A stretch of DNA of 64,000 nt from Saprospiraceae bacterium (GTDB taxonomy: Bacteria; Bacteroidota; Bacteroidia; Chitinophagales; Saprospiraceae): contig JAQXDE010000066.1 in the NCBI GenBank assembly GCA_029251525.1, forward strand, positions 372,001-436,000, in the 5' to 3' direction. Shown one piece after another: positions 34,857 through 44,901 of the stretch. The translations under genes and the position numbers were made by a program. The first letter of the stretch is position 1. Each line of letters begins with the position of its first letter. The notes beneath the pieces are model-generated. The model saw only the letters and a program-made list of their open reading frames with translations, had not been told where the DNA came from and searched no databases.

Positions 34857-35942
34857 TCAATCCAAGTATTTTGCAAGCAAGGAATGAAAATGGTGAACTC
34901 CTTTTTCCATTGTAGGGGAGAATCTTCCTGCTTTGTAAAAGCGAGATTTAAGACCTTGGTGTACACCTTCCACAACAAACTCATCTTCTCTTTCTACTTT
35001 GTCTAACAATGCTCCTGCACCGCTTTCTAATTTTGATTCATCGTAAACATAAGATATAAAGGAAACTTTGGTTTTGTTTAAGCTAATAGGTTTTACAATA
35101 TTAATTGACAAGCCCCAAGGATAAAAATTGAGCATCATATTGGGGAAAATCCAATAATAATATGCTGCTACTTTTTTACCATAATCAACATGCCCTTCTG
35201 GTAAGTTGAAAACTTCTTGCGCATCATCAGCATACCCAATTTGTAAATTGAAATGCTTATATATTTCAGTTTTATAATTACCATAATCTAAAACACTATT
35301 CAAGTCTGCATGGACAAATGGTATGTGAAATCCTTCTAGGTAATTATCGCAATATAATGCCCAATGACAATTAATTAAATAGTCTTTACCTTTACTTTTA
35401 TCTAATTTAAATTCATGAAGAGGTAGGAAGGCCAGGCGCTCATTGAGTTTTTTAGCTATTTCGGAAAAATCAAACATTGGATCAAGACTTGTAAAAAGAA
35501 ATTTTTTCCAATTGAAAATTGGGAACTGGTGAAGGTTGTCACAAGGTCTTGGAAAATTTTCTGTTTCACTAAATTCAGGCATTCTTTTGAAAGTTCCATC
35601 TAGTTCGAAGCGGCGGCCATGATAAGAGCACATTAAATTTTTGGTTTTAGCTGGATGCTGGACTACAATGTTTCCTCGATGAGTACAAACGTTAGTCATA
35701 CATCTGATATTATCATTTTTATCTTTTGATAGAAGAATAGGTTCATCTAAATAATTTTCCAAAAGAGTCAAAGGGAAAACAGATTCTGAAAATGTGATTA
35801 AATTTTCGTCGCCTATCCAATGCCAAGATTTTACAAATATCTTTTCTTTTATTTCTTTAAAAATATCAGCATCGCGATAAAAGGTAGCGGGCAGTGTTTC
35901 TGCTTTTTTTATATCAGGATTAATGAAAAATCTTTTCTTCAT
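34857..35942 (-). CDS. Rieske non-heme iron oxygenase, alpha subunit type
   Basis: A 361-residue protein. The Rieske 2Fe-2S ligands are in CTHRGN (about 81-86) and CSYHGRRF (about 99-106), a C-x-H...C-x2-H pattern. The mononuclear iron site is DNYLEGFHIPFVH, with both His and the bridging Asp/Glu region. It resembles choline monooxygenase/GbcA-type oxygenases acting on quaternary amines more than benzene dioxygenases, but the substrate is not certain. No reductase gene is adjacent. An amino acid permease lies 56 nt upstream on the same strand, likely in the same operon, so it may oxidise something imported by it. Confidence 0.88.
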   Translation of the reverse strand: MKKRFFINPDIKKAETLPATFYRDADIFKEIKEKIFVKSWHWIGDENLITFSESVFPLTLLENYLDEPILLSKDKNDNIRCMTNVCTHRGNIVVQHPAKTKNLMCSYHGRRFELDGTFKRMPEFSETENFPRPCDNLHQFPIFNWKKFLFTSLDPMFDFSEIAKKLNERLAFLPLHEFKLDKSKGKDYLINCHWALYCDNYLEGFHIPFVHADLNSVLDYGNYKTEIYKHFNLQIGYADDAQEVFNLPEGHVDYGKKVAAYYYWIFPNMMLNFYPWGLSINIVKPISLNKTKVSFISYVYDESKLESGAGALLDKVEREDEFVVEGVHQGLKSRFYKAGRFSPTMEKGVHHFHSLLAKYLD

Positions 35943-35998
35943 AAGTATAGTTTATATTAAAAATGAAAATCTGAAATTGTATTTCAATTTTGAAGTTA

Positions 35999-37282
35999 TT
36001 ATTGTTTTTTTAATAGAACATAAAAAGGGATACCAGACATTAGTAATAAAAAACCCCAAAAAACAACTTCTTGGCCACTACCAACAATAATTAAAATGGA
36101 AAAACAAAAAGCTAAAAATGCAATTATGAGTTTCCCTGTAGTTCCTTTTTCTTTTTTTGAAAAGAGTAAAATCGAATAACTAGCAGTTGAGAAGATATAA
36201 GGTGTTATTACTGAAAGGGTTGATAGAGTCATCATAAATGTAAATGCACTTACCAAACTTTCCGTATAATTTAGCATCATCAAACCTGAAGCTAAAATAC
36301 TGGAAAGAAAAATACCAATAGTTGGCGAGTTGTGTTTATTTTTTTTTCCAAAAACCTTAGGAAATAATTTGTCTTGTGCTGCTGACATTGGAATTTGGCC
36401 TTGAATTAGAATCCATCCATTTAATGCGCCAAGGGTGGAAATGACTGCACCTCCTGCAACCCAATATTTGGCAGATTCTCCCCAGAAAATAGCAGCAGCA
36501 TCTGCAAATGGAGCAGATGATTTAGCCAATGTTTCTGCCGGAATAATTCCCATGATGGCCGCTGAACTGAAAACATAAACAAAGATGGTAACGATGGTGC
36601 CAAGAATAGTTGCTTTCCTAATAGTTGTAGAAGCATTTTCCACTTTAGTACTTGGAATAGTTGCACTTTCCATCCCTAGAAATGCAAAAAATGTTAAAGT
36701 TGTTGTCGTTGCAATGGCAGATAAATTTGATTCCGAACTCAAATTCAAAGGGAAATAAAAATCCGAATTGACGAAAAAAAAACCAACTAGAGCTATGAAT
36801 AGAATTGGAATTATTTTTAGAACTGTGGTGATTAACTGAACGAGACCAATAGTTCGAATTTTTTTGGAATTTAACCAACTGAAAAACCAAATAAAAAAGA
36901 GTCCAGTTAAAATAGAAAATATTGAATTATTGGCTAATCCTGGAAAAAAAATGGTTAAATAACCAACTAAAGCAACTGCAATGGCAGCATTTGTACACCA
37001 AACAGATACCCAATATCCCCAAGCCACGAGAAATGCAGGAAATTCACCCAAGGTGACTTTAGTGTATGCATATGGTCCTCCTTGGGAGTTGGGCATGAGG
37101 CGACTAAGGTTCCCAAATACAATAGCTAATAGAATGGCTCCAAAGGAGGAAACTAACCAACCAATTAGACTAATTCCACCAAATGCTGCAAGTGATGCAG
37201 GCAGTAAAAATATGCCTGAACCTATCATATTACCAATAACTAATGCGGTGGTAGGCCAAAAGGTTAACTTTTTATTTGACAT
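35999..37282 (-). CDS. APC-superfamily amino acid permease
   Basis: A 427-residue integral membrane protein with about 12 hydrophobic spans. The first span contains the substrate-site motif GNMIGSGIFLLPASLAAFGG. The SQGGPYAYTK motif after the second span is also typical of the APC family, close to AdiC/ArcD-like basic amino acid or amine exchangers. It moves an amino acid or amine across the inner membrane. The Rieske oxygenase gene follows within 56 nt. The 660-nt region upstream is shared with the divergent PKD-protein gene. Confidence 0.88.
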   Translation of the reverse strand: MSNKKLTFWPTTALVIGNMIGSGIFLLPASLAAFGGISLIGWLVSSFGAILLAIVFGNLSRLMPNSQGGPYAYTKVTLGEFPAFLVAWGYWVSVWCTNAAIAVALVGYLTIFFPGLANNSIFSILTGLFFIWFFSWLNSKKIRTIGLVQLITTVLKIIPILFIALVGFFFVNSDFYFPLNLSSESNLSAIATTTTLTFFAFLGMESATIPSTKVENASTTIRKATILGTIVTIFVYVFSSAAIMGIIPAETLAKSSAPFADAAAIFWGESAKYWVAGGAVISTLGALNGWILIQGQIPMSAAQDKLFPKVFGKKNKHNSPTIGIFLSSILASGLMMLNYTESLVSAFTFMMTLSTLSVITPYIFSTASYSILLFSKKEKGTTGKLIIAFLAFCFSILIIVGSGQEVVFWGFLLLMSGIPFYVLLKKQ

Positions 37283-37947
37283 ATTTTGATTGATTTTGTG
37301 TAAAACCTAGCCTTTTTGTTTTAGAGGTAAAATTCTTTTTCATTCACTATGATCTTTGTCATCTAAATTGTTTGGTTATCAGAATCCGGAAGATAAAGAG
37401 AATGAAAATGGAAATGATATTTTTTGTTCAAGAGTTTCTTATTACAATCGAGCAAAACAGTGGTAAATGCATTCATAATGGAAACATAATCTAGGTCGTC
37501 GCTTTAAAATTTGGTCACTTTCTTATCAAATGTACAAAAACAATTTTCACTTTTGCTTTAGATGTTTTCAAGTTTTTCTTAAATTTTGGTTAATGTTAAT
37601 AATTTAAATTTCTTAGGCATCATCTTTGCATTTTTTATTTGTAACTCCTTGTGAAATCGGATTATCTTCCCCTAGAAGAAAATTATTTTTTTTAAAAAAT
37701 AACCTTTCTAATATCCATTTTCAAAATAAAAAATTCCCCGTTTTATTTATTTTTTTCGTTAGTTATTAATATAACTAATTGATTAACAAGTATTTAATGT
37801 GAATATTTACATTAATCACTTGGAGAGTTTAAACGAATTTCTACATCAGCATACCATACCACAAAACTTTAAATTTTGATTTTTAAAATACCTTAATTTA
37901 CAAGAGTATAGGTCACTTGTGTTAGGGTTTCCTCAAATAAAACTTAT
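37283..37947. other. Divergent intergenic region, 665 bases
   Basis: It lies between the permease (minus) and the giant PKD gene (plus). No gene was found. A partial Crp-like palindrome (TATGA-N6-TCATC) lies near 37347-37362, and an AT-rich inverted repeat TTAGTTAT-TAAT-ATAACTAA lies near 37759-37778. Neither is aligned with a TAnnTTTG box. Confidence 0.45.
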
Positions 37948-40900
37948 ATGCATTTAAGAAAATTATTTATTTTGATGGCATGTATGGGCTTATTTTTAAC
38001 AGAAAATAAAGCACAAGTAAATGCAAATTTTTCGACCAATATAACAGAAGGTTGTGGGATATTAGCAGTATCATTTTCTGATTTGTCTACTTCGGAAAAT
38101 GGTATGATTACCAAATGGAGTTGGGATTTAGGAGGAGTTGCTGTTAATACTAAGCAAGCTGGAAGGATTTTTCCGGAGGGGATTTATGAAATTTGTTTGA
38201 CCGTTACTGATGATAATGGAGACTCAGATACGGAATGTAAGGTAGACTATATTACCGTTTTTGAAATTCCAACAGCACAATTTACAGCTAATGATACATC
38301 AGGTTGTGCACCCCTTGAAATAGTTTTTGAAGATTTGTCTATTTCATCAGATGGGGCAATCACTGAATGGATTTGGGGGGTTGGTGGTAACCAAGGAGTT
38401 ATTCTGGATGATGGTACAATGACTTCAATCGAAAATGTGTACAGTATTTCAGATAGTTACGATATTAGTTTGACTGTTTTGAATGAGAATGGTTGCCTAG
38501 GAACTGTAACTAAAGAGGACTTTATTATAGTATCACCAGTTGCAGATATTCAGATTTCAGCAGATGATCAATTTCAATGTACGCCACCATTTAATGTTAA
38601 TTTTGCAAATCAAAATATAGAGGAAGATATTGATTATACTTGGGATTTTGGTAATGGTGTCACTTTTGTTGGAGATACCCCTCCTACGGTGACTTATCAA
38701 ACTTCAGGAACTTACGATGTCACTATTATGGGTGTAAATGAGATAACTGGATGCATTGAAACTGTTGTTTTAGAGGATTATATTGTTGTAGGTTATCCAA
38801 TAGATTTTACATTTGACCAAGCAATAGTTTGTTCTGGCACTGCAGTTAATTTTGAGGATATTTCAGGTTCGATTGCAGATAACGTAATGTGGGATTTTGG
38901 AGATGGAGGATTTTCTAGTGATGCTAATCCTTCCTATACTTATAGCACTTTAGGCTGTTATACTGTTTCATTAACGCGGTTTAAGAATGGGTGTTCAACT
39001 ACAGTTTTGTCTGATATATGTATTCAGGTTAATGAATTGCCAAGCGCTAATTATGTTTCAGATAATAGTATTGGTTGTGAACTTCCACATACCTCAAGTT
39101 TCGTAGGAATAACTCAAAATACGACAATTTGGTTTTGGGAGTTTGGAGAAAATGGGGAGGCCGGTACCTCAACTGAGATGAATCCAAGTGTCACTTTTTC
39201 AGAGTATGGAAGCTATCCAATCTATTTGACTATATCAGATGTTACAGGTTGTTCAAATAAAATTATTGTAGATACGATAGAAGTTATTGAGCTCAAAGCT
39301 GATATTGCTGAGGGAAATGATATTGAAGGTTGTGTTCCATTAACCTTTAGCTTGGAAGATGCATCCTCTTCAGTAGTTCCCATCTCAGAGTGGTACTGGG
39401 AAATAGAAACACCAACTGGAGTATTTACTTCGACAGATGCTAATCCATCATTTACAATTCCGGATACTGGTTGTTTTGATATCCTATTAGCAGTAGTAAA
39501 TGAGTTAGGTTGTAAAGACACTTCGATTATAGAAAATAAGGTATGTGTTGGTATGAAGCCAGTGGTAAATTTTGAAGCATCTCCAATAGCTGCTTGTATT
39601 AATGAAAATATAGTTTTTACAAATCTGTCTAGTCCATTCGCTGATCAGTGGTATTGGTCTTTTGGAGATAGTATTCATTCTCCTTATGAAAATCCAGAGC
39701 ATGAATATGTCGATACTGGTGCGTTTGATGTTTCATTGGTAGTTTTTCATTATGGTTGTGAGGCTGAGTTGGAAGTGGAAAATTATATTCATATGCTAGC
39801 TCCAAAGGCAGTATTTTCAATTGAAAATGATTGTGATAATCCATATGATCTTCAATTCATAAACAATTCAATAGGGGCTGAGACAATCTCTTGGGATTTT
39901 GGTGATTTGACTACGACCAATGATACCTCTTCGATGTCGGTAGCCTCTTATACTTTTCCCGAAACAGGAAACTATACAATAACCTTGGCTACCTATAACT
40001 CAGAAAGTGGTTGTGCAGATACTACTGAGTTATCATACTATATAACAGAACCTAAAGCAGAATTCTCATTGGATACTACACGAGGATGTGTACCCTTGAC
40101 ACTTTTTGTGGAGGATAATTCTGATTTCGGGCAAACTTATTCTTGGTCATCAAATAGTGGTGCATCTTTCTCAAATAGTTCAAGCTCAAATCCAGAAATT
40201 ATTTTTGATACACCAGGAACTTATAATAATATTTTATTAGTGATTACTGATGTAAATGGTTGTAATGATTCAACAAGCTATAATGGAGAAATAAATGTGA
40301 ATGGAATAACTACAGTTGAGTTTGAAGCGACTCCACCATTTGGTTGTAATCCAATAGAGGTGGATTTTTTGGAAAATAGTGAAAGTTTGTTTGGAGATAT
40401 TATTTCATGGGATTGGGATATTGGAAATGGATATATCAATTCTAATCTTCAAAACCCTAATATTATATTTGATTCGGTTGGGATTTATCCCGTTACTTTG
40501 ATTGTAACCGATGATTGGAATTGTCAAAGTAGTTTTAATATTCCAGATGCAGTTAACGTTACTCAACCTTTAGCCAAATTTACAGGGGATACTTTGGGAT
40601 GTACAATTTCTACAATACAATTTTTAAATCAATCAGATGGAACGGGCCTAACATATGATTGGACTTTTGGAGATGGAGATACCTCTACAGACAAAAATCC
40701 AACACATGAATATTCATCGGAAGGTATTTATACTGTTTGTTTGACTGTAACTGATATCAATGGATGTACTGACTCTTATTGCCTCAAAGATTATGTAGTA
40801 ATTGAAAATCCTATAGCTGATTTTACTTCAGATAATTCATCAGCTTCTTGTCCGCCATTGATTGCTAATTTTGAGAACTTATCACAAAATGCAACTAGTT

Positions 40901-43542
40901 ATGAATGGGATTTTGGAGATGGTAGTGGATCATCTAATTTAACAAATCCACCTAACGTCTATACTGTTCCTGGAGAGTTTAATGTAACCTTAATTGCTAT
41001 TGCAAATGATGTTTGTCGAGATACTATGACCAAGGAGAAATTTATTACTCTAGATGGTCCAGAGGGTTCTTTTATATTTGAAATGGACAATCCATGTATT
41101 CCGACTGAGGTTAATTTCATTGCAGAGTCAAATGATTTTTATAATTATATTTGGGATTTTGGAGATGGAGTTTTGGATACAAGTGGGTATAAAATTGCAG
41201 ATACGGTTTCTCATTTTTATACTCAAAATTATGATTTTGTACCAACCCTGATTTTAGTAGATAATGATGGCTGTATTCGTCCAATTGCACCACAAGATAC
41301 GATTGCTTTAGTTGCCTTGGTGGCAGACTTTTCATCAAATCAAACTCATATTTGTAACGATAACCCACCGGTTTCATTTGTAAATCTAACCAATTCATCT
41401 AATCCTATTATTGGAGTTGAATGGTTTTTTGAAGGAGGAAGTCCTTCAATATCAACAGATTTAGAACCCCAAATTTCCTACAACATTCCTGGAGTTTTTG
41501 ATGTGACAATGATAGTAAATAATGGTTCATGCTTGGATACGATTGTTAAAGTAGATTATATTTCTGTGGATGAGGTACCCTTAGCAGATTTTGCAAGGTC
41601 AGCGGATGAAGGATGTGCACCATTGCCAGTTTCATTTACAGATGGTTCTACCATTTCAACAGGTTTTATTGAAAAATGGGATTGGACTTTTTCAGCTTCA
41701 AGTCCTTCGCCAACTTCAACAATGCAAAATCCATTGCATACTTATTTGGATGGTGAAGATGCAATTATTCAATTGAGGGTTACGAGTAATAAAGGATGTA
41801 TGGATTCCATTTCAAAAGTGGTTAATGTTTTTCCTTTTGTTGAAATAGATATATCAAAAGATACAACGATCTGTCAAGGAGAAGTAGTGAGTCTGCAAGC
41901 TTTTATTTTTTCAGATACAACAGGAGTGAATTATTATTGGGAAGATCATCCTACATTGAGTTGCACAGATTGCTTAAATCCAACAGTAAACCCCTTGGAT
42001 ACCACCACCTATTCTTTTATTGCTGTCAGTGCTGAGAATTGTACTTATTCCAAAACGGTAACTGTGAATGTTCGTGATGAGGCGATTCCAATTATCACTA
42101 TTTCAAATGATACTACCATTTGTGCAAATAATGTAACACAAATATTTGCGAGTGGTGGAGATAATTTAGTTGGATACGATTGGGATCAGTCAGCAGCAGG
42201 ATTGACTTGTTATAATGCGTGTAACAATCCAATTGCAAATCCAGCATCTAATACTATATATACAGTCACAGTAACTAATCTCTCTGGTTGTTCAAGCACA
42301 GCTTCAACAACTGTTTCTGTTTTTTATGAATTTCAAGATTTATTGGGAGATGATAGGACAATCTGTGAAGGTGATACTGCTCATCTACAAGTACTTGGAG
42401 GGAATAATCCATTCTGGGTTTCATCTGATGGATTGAATTGTGCAGCTTGTCCAAATCCAATAGCCTCTCCAAATGAAACTTCGACTTATATCGTCAGAGT
42501 AGATTCAGATTTCGGTTGTGAATTATTTGATACAATAACAATAAATATTTTGACACCTGAGGATATTGATGCTGGCGATGATATGGCAATTTGCATCGGT
42601 TCTTCTGCACAATTGACTGGGTTTGGAGAGGGAATACCGCTTTGGACACCTGCTGCTACTTTGAATCAAACAGATGTTTTTAATCCAGTTGCAGCACCAA
42701 CTGAAACGACCACATATTATTTTTCATTAGAAAATGGAGATTGTATTCTAAATGATTCAGTATTGGTAAACATAATTGAGAAAACAGAGATTGATTTATT
42801 AGATCAAAGTATATGTTTGGGAGACTCATTGATTATGGAACCAATTGGAATTGCTGATACTTACTTGTGGTCACCACCTGAAGGACTTTCAGGTATTACT
42901 ATAGAAAATCCAACAGCATCGCCTACAGAAACAACTGAATATACGGTCATTGCAAGATCGGGAACTTGTCCTCCAGATACCTCCTCTGCCATAGTGGAAG
43001 TTTTGGATATTCCACTTATGAACGTAGCCCAATTATATCGATATTTTCCAGGAGAACCTATTTTATTAGATGTATCATCATTGGAGTCTGGAGATTATGA
43101 TTACCAATGGAGTCCAGGATTTGGTTTAAGTTGTACAGATTGTCCAAACCCAACTGCTACACTTGATACTTCGATAAATTATACTGTTGTAATTACTAAT
43201 TTAGAAACAGGTTGTTTTGATTCTGAAATTGTGAGAGTGAGAAAGATAAATGAGTGTAGTGAAGATTTAATATCAATGCCAAATGCATTTTCTCCAAATG
43301 GAGATGGTATTAATGATTTGTACAAAATGTATTCTGGAACGATTGAGGATATTGAATACTTTAGAGTATTTGATCGTTGGGGAGCATTAGTTTTTGAATC
43401 GAATAACTACGATTTTGCATGGGATGGAAAATATAAAGGTAGGACTGTTGGAGAAGGAGTTTACATATATCTATTATCTGGAAAATGTAAATTGGATGGA
43501 AGTGCTATTATGAAAATGGGGGATATAACGATTCATAAATAA
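37948..43542 (+). CDS. Giant secreted PKD-domain protein with T9SS type B (gliding-motility-associated) C-terminus
   Basis: A 1864-residue protein. A signal peptide ends near residue 23 (NKAQ). About fifteen PKD-type domains follow (residues about 24-1290), recognisable by W[D/E]FGDG-like turns such as VMWDFGDGG and YEWDFGDGSG. Next come about six Ig-like repeats of about 75 residues with paired cysteines (TICQGE, SCTDCLNPT, NPIASPNETSTY). The last about 85 residues (MPNAFSPNGDGINDLY, FRVFDRWG, AWDGKYKG) are the CHU_C/type B sorting domain. The protein is exported by T9SS to the surface or medium, probably an adhesin or gliding-related filament. The ATG at 37948 is followed by a good signal peptide. 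A very strong terminator follows. Confidence 0.93.
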   Translation: MHLRKLFILMACMGLFLTENKAQVNANFSTNITEGCGILAVSFSDLSTSENGMITKWSWDLGGVAVNTKQAGRIFPEGIYEICLTVTDDNGDSDTECKVDYITVFEIPTAQFTANDTSGCAPLEIVFEDLSISSDGAITEWIWGVGGNQGVILDDGTMTSIENVYSISDSYDISLTVLNENGCLGTVTKEDFIIVSPVADIQISADDQFQCTPPFNVNFANQNIEEDIDYTWDFGNGVTFVGDTPPTVTYQTSGTYDVTIMGVNEITGCIETVVLEDYIVVGYPIDFTFDQAIVCSGTAVNFEDISGSIADNVMWDFGDGGFSSDANPSYTYSTLGCYTVSLTRFKNGCSTTVLSDICIQVNELPSANYVSDNSIGCELPHTSSFVGITQNTTIWFWEFGENGEAGTSTEMNPSVTFSEYGSYPIYLTISDVTGCSNKIIVDTIEVIELKADIAEGNDIEGCVPLTFSLEDASSSVVPISEWYWEIETPTGVFTSTDANPSFTIPDTGCFDILLAVVNELGCKDTSIIENKVCVGMKPVVNFEASPIAACINENIVFTNLSSPFADQWYWSFGDSIHSPYENPEHEYVDTGAFDVSLVVFHYGCEAELEVENYIHMLAPKAVFSIENDCDNPYDLQFINNSIGAETISWDFGDLTTTNDTSSMSVASYTFPETGNYTITLATYNSESGCADTTELSYYITEPKAEFSLDTTRGCVPLTLFVEDNSDFGQTYSWSSNSGASFSNSSSSNPEIIFDTPGTYNNILLVITDVNGCNDSTSYNGEINVNGITTVEFEATPPFGCNPIEVDFLENSESLFGDIISWDWDIGNGYINSNLQNPNIIFDSVGIYPVTLIVTDDWNCQSSFNIPDAVNVTQPLAKFTGDTLGCTISTIQFLNQSDGTGLTYDWTFGDGDTSTDKNPTHEYSSEGIYTVCLTVTDINGCTDSYCLKDYVVIENPIADFTSDNSSASCPPLIANFENLSQNATSYEWDFGDGSGSSNLTNPPNVYTVPGEFNVTLIAIANDVCRDTMTKEKFITLDGPEGSFIFEMDNPCIPTEVNFIAESNDFYNYIWDFGDGVLDTSGYKIADTVSHFYTQNYDFVPTLILVDNDGCIRPIAPQDTIALVALVADFSSNQTHICNDNPPVSFVNLTNSSNPIIGVEWFFEGGSPSISTDLEPQISYNIPGVFDVTMIVNNGSCLDTIVKVDYISVDEVPLADFARSADEGCAPLPVSFTDGSTISTGFIEKWDWTFSASSPSPTSTMQNPLHTYLDGEDAIIQLRVTSNKGCMDSISKVVNVFPFVEIDISKDTTICQGEVVSLQAFIFSDTTGVNYYWEDHPTLSCTDCLNPTVNPLDTTTYSFIAVSAENCTYSKTVTVNVRDEAIPIITISNDTTICANNVTQIFASGGDNLVGYDWDQSAAGLTCYNACNNPIANPASNTIYTVTVTNLSGCSSTASTTVSVFYEFQDLLGDDRTICEGDTAHLQVLGGNNPFWVSSDGLNCAACPNPIASPNETSTYIVRVDSDFGCELFDTITINILTPEDIDAGDDMAICIGSSAQLTGFGEGIPLWTPAATLNQTDVFNPVAAPTETTTYYFSLENGDCILNDSVLVNIIEKTEIDLLDQSICLGDSLIMEPIGIADTYLWSPPEGLSGITIENPTASPTETTEYTVIARSGTCPPDTSSAIVEVLDIPLMNVAQLYRYFPGEPILLDVSSLESGDYDYQWSPGFGLSCTDCPNPTATLDTSINYTVVITNLETGCFDSEIVRVRKINECSEDLISMPNAFSPNGDGINDLYKMYSGTIEDIEYFRVFDRWGALVFESNNYDFAWDGKYKGRTVGEGVYIYLLSGKCKLDGSAIMKMGDITIHK

Positions 43543-43558
43543 AGTAATTCAGTTTTAA

Positions 43559-43618
43559 TAATAAATATGTAAAAGGTTTGTTGTAATACTTTACAACAAA
43601 CCTTTTACATATTTATTA
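43559..43618. terminator. Bidirectional terminator with a perfect 28-bp stem
   Basis: 43559-43586 pairs without mismatch with 43591-43618 around the tetraloop TACT. It serves the giant plus-strand gene and the convergent minus-strand gene ending at 43625. Confidence 0.9.
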
Positions 43619-43624
43619 AACAAC

Positions 43625-44272
43625 CTATCGAGTAAATAAATAATCAAATTTTATTCCTTCAATTTCTTCCAAATCGGCTACTTCTTCTACTCGTACTTTT
43701 GCAAATCCAGCTTTGATTAAAATTATTTTTTTCTCCAACTCACTTTTAGGAATAGCAATAGTGATTTTTCCAATGTTGCCAAAATCTTGGCTGACAATTT
43801 CGATATTTACTTTTTTTAAAGTATTCATCACTTCACTCATTAATGCATAATCGAAAGTGATTAGAAAAATGTCATCCAAAGATTTTTCGATGATGTTAGA
43901 ATTAGTTAAAGCAATTTGAGCACATGTTCGGTAAGCATTTATCAAACCAGAAGTACCCAGTTTTATTCCCCCAAAATAACGAACAACCACAATGAAAATA
44001 TTAGTTAACCCAAAACTATCAATTTGCCCAAGGATCGGACGACCTGCAGTACCAGATGGTTCGCCATCATCATTTGCTCTAAAGTTATTTTTATCTAAAC
44101 CTAATCGGAAAGCATAACAATGGTGCCGAGCTTTAAAGTGTTCTTTCTTTACTTCTTCAAGTTGGAGTTGCCATTCTTCTTCAGAGTAAGAAGGGTAGGC
44201 ATAAGCAAAAAATTTACTGCCACGATCTTTAAATTCGCCGATACTAGTGGAGGTAATGGTCTTGTAATTCAT
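43625..44272 (-). CDS. yigZ: YigZ/IMPACT family protein
   Basis: A 215-residue protein with an N-terminal UPF0029/Impact domain (about 18-125; KARHHCYAFRL, DDGEPSGTAGRPIL, VVVRYFGGIKLGTSGLI) and a smaller C-terminal ferredoxin-like domain (DUF1949, about 140-200). Length and motifs are typical. Homologues bind nucleic acid or ribosomes and in eukaryotes affect Gcn2 signalling; the bacterial role is not settled. Cytoplasmic. Confidence 0.93.
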   Translation of the reverse strand: MNYKTITSTSIGEFKDRGSKFFAYAYPSYSEEEWQLQLEEVKKEHFKARHHCYAFRLGLDKNNFRANDDGEPSGTAGRPILGQIDSFGLTNIFIVVVRYFGGIKLGTSGLINAYRTCAQIALTNSNIIEKSLDDIFLITFDYALMSEVMNTLKKVNIEIVSQDFGNIGKITIAIPKSELEKKIILIKAGFAKVRVEEVADLEEIEGIKFDYLFTR

Positions 44273-44325
44273 TGATGATTATGATTGTTTGGATTTCTAG
44301 ATTTAAAAAAGCTAATATTCTTTTG

Positions 44326-44805
44326 CTACCCACCAAGGATATTTTTTATCATTAAATGCCTTGATTTTAGAGTAGAATCTATGGGTGCTAATCGTTCTGC
44401 TTTTTCTTTATTTGGAACACTAAATTCGATAATTAATTGAATATCTCTTTCTGTCTCTTGTTTAAATGAACTAATCACACAAGTTTGGTTTTTATTAGTT
44501 AATTTTCCTGTGTGAGCCAATTTGGCTACTTGGATTTTATCTACTACTGTTGCTTTTGGGTGGTAGTTGATTATAGGTTCTTCATTCAAAAAAGCGATAA
44601 AGTATTTTTTTATCAAATAAGTGATCTTACTTACTAGTATTCTAAAAGTTTCGTAAAACGAGTCAAGATAAGGAAGAGATAAATGGTCTGTGTGGGCAAA
44701 AAGAATTTCTGAAGATTTTGATGAGGATTGAATGATCGATTGCTTAAGTAGAGTTTCGCAACTAATAAAAATAAAGGGTAAAGTGAAGAAAAATAAATTT
44801 TTCAT
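44326..44805 (-). CDS. Small hypothetical lipoprotein
   Basis: A 159-residue protein with a short signal peptide and lipobox FISC (Cys 16). The mature part has no domain I recognise. It carries a conserved-looking HTGKLTNKNQTCVISSF segment and a C-terminal EFSVPNKEKAERLAP segment. It lies between yigZ and another lipoprotein gene, all on the minus strand. Probably periplasmic and membrane-attached; function unknown. Confidence 0.6.
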   Translation of the reverse strand: MKNLFFFTLPFIFISCETLLKQSIIQSSSKSSEILFAHTDHLSLPYLDSFYETFRILVSKITYLIKKYFIAFLNEEPIINYHPKATVVDKIQVAKLAHTGKLTNKNQTCVISSFKQETERDIQLIIEFSVPNKEKAERLAPIDSTLKSRHLMIKNILGG

Positions 44806-44828
44806 ATGGGGAAATAATCTTAGTCAAG

Positions 44829-44889
44829 ATCAAGAGTCCAATAAAAAATCAGGCATATGAGACGTTTTGATTTTAATTGAACTCTTGAT
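44829..44889 (-). terminator. Hairpin after the YiiX-like gene
   Basis: ATCAAGAGT-C-CAAT pairs with ATTG-A-ACTCTTGAT (13 of 14 pairs, one mismatch) around a 33-nt loop, just past the minus-strand gene ending at 44902. The tail is not strongly T-rich. Confidence 0.45.
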
Positions 44890-44901
44890 TTTGATAATTT
44901 T

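Noticed and set aside
37347-37362. Crp-like palindrome TATGA-N6-TCATC upstream of the permease
   Set aside because: Half-sites are incomplete and no TAnnTTTG box lies at the class II distance on either strand; kept only as a note in the intergenic entry.
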